NCBI GenBank assembly: GCA_937871115.1
Contig: CALMXW010000116.1
Span: 1 to 7,812, forward strand
Source of the DNA: an uncultured bacterium
GTDB lineage: Bacteria; Patescibacteriota; Minisyncoccia; Phycocordibacterales; CAIJYI01
Reading direction: 5' to 3'
DNA length: 7,812 nucleotides
Part shown: piece by piece, positions 6,319 through 7,812 of the stretch
How positions within the stretch are numbered: position 1 is the stretch's first letter
Layout of the letters: each line of letters starts with the position of its first letter
Notes under the pieces: generated by a model
The model's input: only the letters and a program-made list of their open reading frames with translations
Database searches by the model: none
What the model was told of the DNA's origin: nothing
Program-made: the position numbers and the translations under genes

Positions 6319-6717
6319 ATGTTTATAAAACTTTACGCGATTGCGCTTCCGGTCTTCTTCATCATCGATATGGTGTGGCTCGGGCTTGTGGCAAAAAATT
6401 TCTATCGTAATCAGATAGGTTTCCTGATGAGAAGTGACATCAACTGGATACCAGCGCTTATTTTCTATGTGCTGTTTATTGTAGGGCTGGTACTTTTTGT
6501 TATTGCGCCGGCCATGGAGCAGGGCTCGTGGACACACGCACTCTTCTTCGGTGCACTGTTTGGACTTATCACGTATGCCACGTACGATCTCACCAATCTT
6601 GCGACACTTAAAGATTGGCCGCTTGTGGTCACCCTTGCAGATTTGGTCTGGGGAACAGTGCTCGCGGGCGCTGTCTCAGTGGTGACGTTTCTTATTGCAA
6701 ATAAAATTGGATTATGA
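6319..6717 (+). CDS. DUF2177 family membrane protein
   Basis: A 132-residue integral membrane protein with four predicted helices (about 3-22, 44-64, 72-90 and 101-126). Family hallmarks are visible: IDMVWLG (16-22), FYRNQIG (28-34), a central FY pair (49-50), the conserved YATYDLTNLATLKDW (86-100) and ADLVWG (107-112). The polar residues within helices (D17, D90, N93, D108) are unusual for a passive membrane protein and suggest a buried functional site. The biochemical role is unknown. In many bacteria this family is encoded beside DUF1295 proteins and cyclopropane-fatty-acid synthase-like genes, pointing to lipid modification. Here the DUF1295 gene follows with a 4-base ATGA overlap, so the two are translationally coupled. 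The start at 6319 matches the family N-terminus. Confidence 0.9.
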   Translation: MFIKLYAIALPVFFIIDMVWLGLVAKNFYRNQIGFLMRSDINWIPALIFYVLFIVGLVLFVIAPAMEQGSWTHALFFGALFGLITYATYDLTNLATLKDWPLVVTLADLVWGTVLAGAVSVVTFLIANKIGL

Positions 6718-7484
6718 ATTATTACCCAACCCTCGTTTGTATATTGTTTGTGTACATGAGCCTCTGGTTCGTGTTTTCTTGTATCAAAAAGAGAAACGAT
6801 GTAGCTGATGTTGCGTGGGGGTTAGGATTTGTACTGATGGCGTGGGTATCTTTTTTTCTCTCCGATACTTCTTCGGGCGCACGAGGACTATCGATAGGGG
6901 TCTTGGTGAGTATTTGGGGTCTGCGTCTCGCTTGGCATATTCATACACGCAACAAAGGCAAGACAGAAGATTATCGTTACCTTGCATGGCGGAAGGAATG
7001 GGGGAAATGGTTCTACTTGCGCTCGTACCTGCAAGTGTATATTTTGCAGGGCACACTTCTGTTTGCGATCGTCTTTCCGGTACTTCTTGTGAACAAGAGC
7101 GCTGGTATTCCACTACGCGCACTCGACGGAGTGGGTGTCCTGGTGTGGCTTGTTGGTTTTTACTTTGAATCAGTGGGCGACGCACAGTTGGCACGATTCA
7201 TGAAGAATCCGGAAAACAAAGGCAAGCTGATGCAGAGCGGACTGTGGGCGTACACTCGTCATCCAAATTATTTTGGAGAAGTTACTCAATGGTGGGGGAT
7301 ATGGCTCATGGTGCTGAGTATCCCTGGTGGGTGGATGGGAATTATTGGTCCGCTCACAATTACATTTCTGATATTAAAAGTATCTGGGGTTCCCATGCTT
7401 GAAAAAAAGATGGAAGAAAATCCAGATTTCGCAGAGTACAAAAAACGCGTGAGTATTTTCTTTCCACTCCCACCAAAGAAATAA
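6714..7484 (+). CDS. DUF1295 (steroid 5-alpha-reductase-like) membrane protein
   Basis: A 256-residue polytopic protein of the DUF1295 family, related to 3-oxo-5-alpha-steroid 4-dehydrogenases and isoprenylcysteine carboxyl methyltransferase-type membrane enzymes. It has the VADVAWGLGF segment (30-39), the RLAWHIHTRN motif (71-80) with the following EDYRY (85-89), and the C-terminal signature GLWAYTRHPNYFGE (176-189). In related enzymes this region helps bind NAD(P)H or S-adenosylmethionine. It is followed by two hydrophobic helices and a closing EYKKRVSIFFPLPPKK. Length is normal for the family. The likely substrate is a membrane lipid or other hydrophobic molecule, by inference; steroids are not expected. 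Its ATG overlaps the DUF2177 stop (ATGA, 6714-6717), so the two products probably act together. No cyclopropane synthase gene is seen nearby. Confidence 0.92.
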   Translation: MNYYPTLVCILFVYMSLWFVFSCIKKRNDVADVAWGLGFVLMAWVSFFLSDTSSGARGLSIGVLVSIWGLRLAWHIHTRNKGKTEDYRYLAWRKEWGKWFYLRSYLQVYILQGTLLFAIVFPVLLVNKSAGIPLRALDGVGVLVWLVGFYFESVGDAQLARFMKNPENKGKLMQSGLWAYTRHPNYFGEVTQWWGIWLMVLSIPGGWMGIIGPLTITFLILKVSGVPMLEKKMEENPDFAEYKKRVSIFFPLPPKK

Positions 7485-7511
7485 GCGTGTGTTGATGAGG
7501 GGATTAAATAT

Positions 7512-7812
7512 TCAGACAGATTTCTTTTTCCATCCGAGGAAAATATTTTTTGCTTTTTCAAATATGCTTTGGTTCTTTTTTTCTGGTTGAGAGTTTTGTT
7601 TTGATGGAGAGGTGCCCCCGTCGCGTCTTCTCTGCTTGCGGGCAGCAGCGCGTTTTTTGAATGCCCCGTTTTCTTTCTTCAGCTGAGAAATAAGTTTTCG
7701 CTGTTTGTATATTTTTTTCTCGAGTAAAAAATTTTCAGGCGAAGGTATTTTTTCGCGCACGCTCGAAGTCTCTTTTTGAATAAGGGGATCAAGGAGGGGA
7801 GAGGTCAGATTA
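7512..7812 (-). CDS. C-terminal part of a basic, coiled-coil-like protein (N-terminus beyond right edge)
   Basis: The minus-strand frame ends at TGA (complement of 7512-7514) and stays open to the window edge, giving 99 visible residues. A GTG at 7760 could start an 82-residue protein, but no stop lies between it and the edge and it has no good ribosome binding site. A longer protein entering from the right is therefore more likely. The visible part begins LTSPLLDPLIQKE, followed by a charged helical stretch (ENFLLEKKIYKQRKLISQLKKENGAFKKR) described here by its Leu/Ile and Lys/Glu spacing. Then come a very basic AAARKQRRRDGG patch, a Ser/Gln/Lys-rich linker and a final amphipathic IFEKAKNIFLGWKKK. 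I do not recognise the family. It converges on the DUF1295 gene with a gap of 27 bases and no visible terminator. Confidence 0.6.
   Translation of the reverse strand, partial: NLTSPLLDPLIQKETSSVREKIPSPENFLLEKKIYKQRKLISQLKKENGAFKKRAAARKQRRRDGGTSPSKQNSQPEKKNQSIFEKAKNIFLGWKKKSV

Overview
The window looks like chromosome from a Patescibacteria/CPR bacterium, most likely in the Parcubacteria (Kaiserbacteria-like). This is an inference. It rests on a short DnaX that lacks the zinc module and any tau-type extension, on small compact genes of unknown function, on several transcripts that appear leaderless, and on family resemblances recalled without a search. TGA ends several intact genes, so the standard bacterial code fits and the TGA-recoding lineages do not.

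Layout. Positions 1-856 hold a minus-strand gene for a CPBP-family intramembrane protease, running off the left edge. It is divergent from dnaX (952-1991, +), which is driven by a near-consensus promoter whose predicted start coincides with the ATG. dnaX is broken by a one-base deletion near 1294-1296, between Walker B and sensor 1. Next come two overlapping genes for related small proteins (2070-2525 and 2522-3004) with a strong promoter, Shine-Dalgarno sites and a terminator. A probable third, divergent relative follows (3174-3644), with its own terminator. A tRNA-Gln(UUG) gene lies at 3763-3833.

Just after the tRNA sits an AT-rich gene for a four-helix membrane protein (3876-4304), different in composition from its neighbours. 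A spacer of about 120 bases with some secondary-structure potential follows. Then comes a run of small stand-alone enzymes: a PhnB-like VOC protein (4429-4854), a NUDT15-like Nudix hydrolase (4934-5362), a DUF1801 protein (5483-5842) and a small exported or lipid-anchored protein (5858-6250). A translationally coupled pair, DUF2177 (6319-6717) and DUF1295 (6714-7484), encodes membrane proteins of a type often found near lipid-modifying genes. The right edge holds the C-terminal 99 residues of a basic minus-strand protein (7512-7812) facing the DUF1295 gene.

How the genes relate. There is no single pathway. dnaX is replication housekeeping. The Nudix, VOC and DUF1801 genes look like independent metabolite or nucleotide-pool cleaning functions. 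The DUF2177-DUF1295 pair probably acts on membrane lipids. The most unusual parts are the tandem family of uncharacterised helical proteins after dnaX, the dnaX frameshift, and the repeated placement of a -10 box exactly 7 bases before an ATG at three genes that lack a Shine-Dalgarno site.
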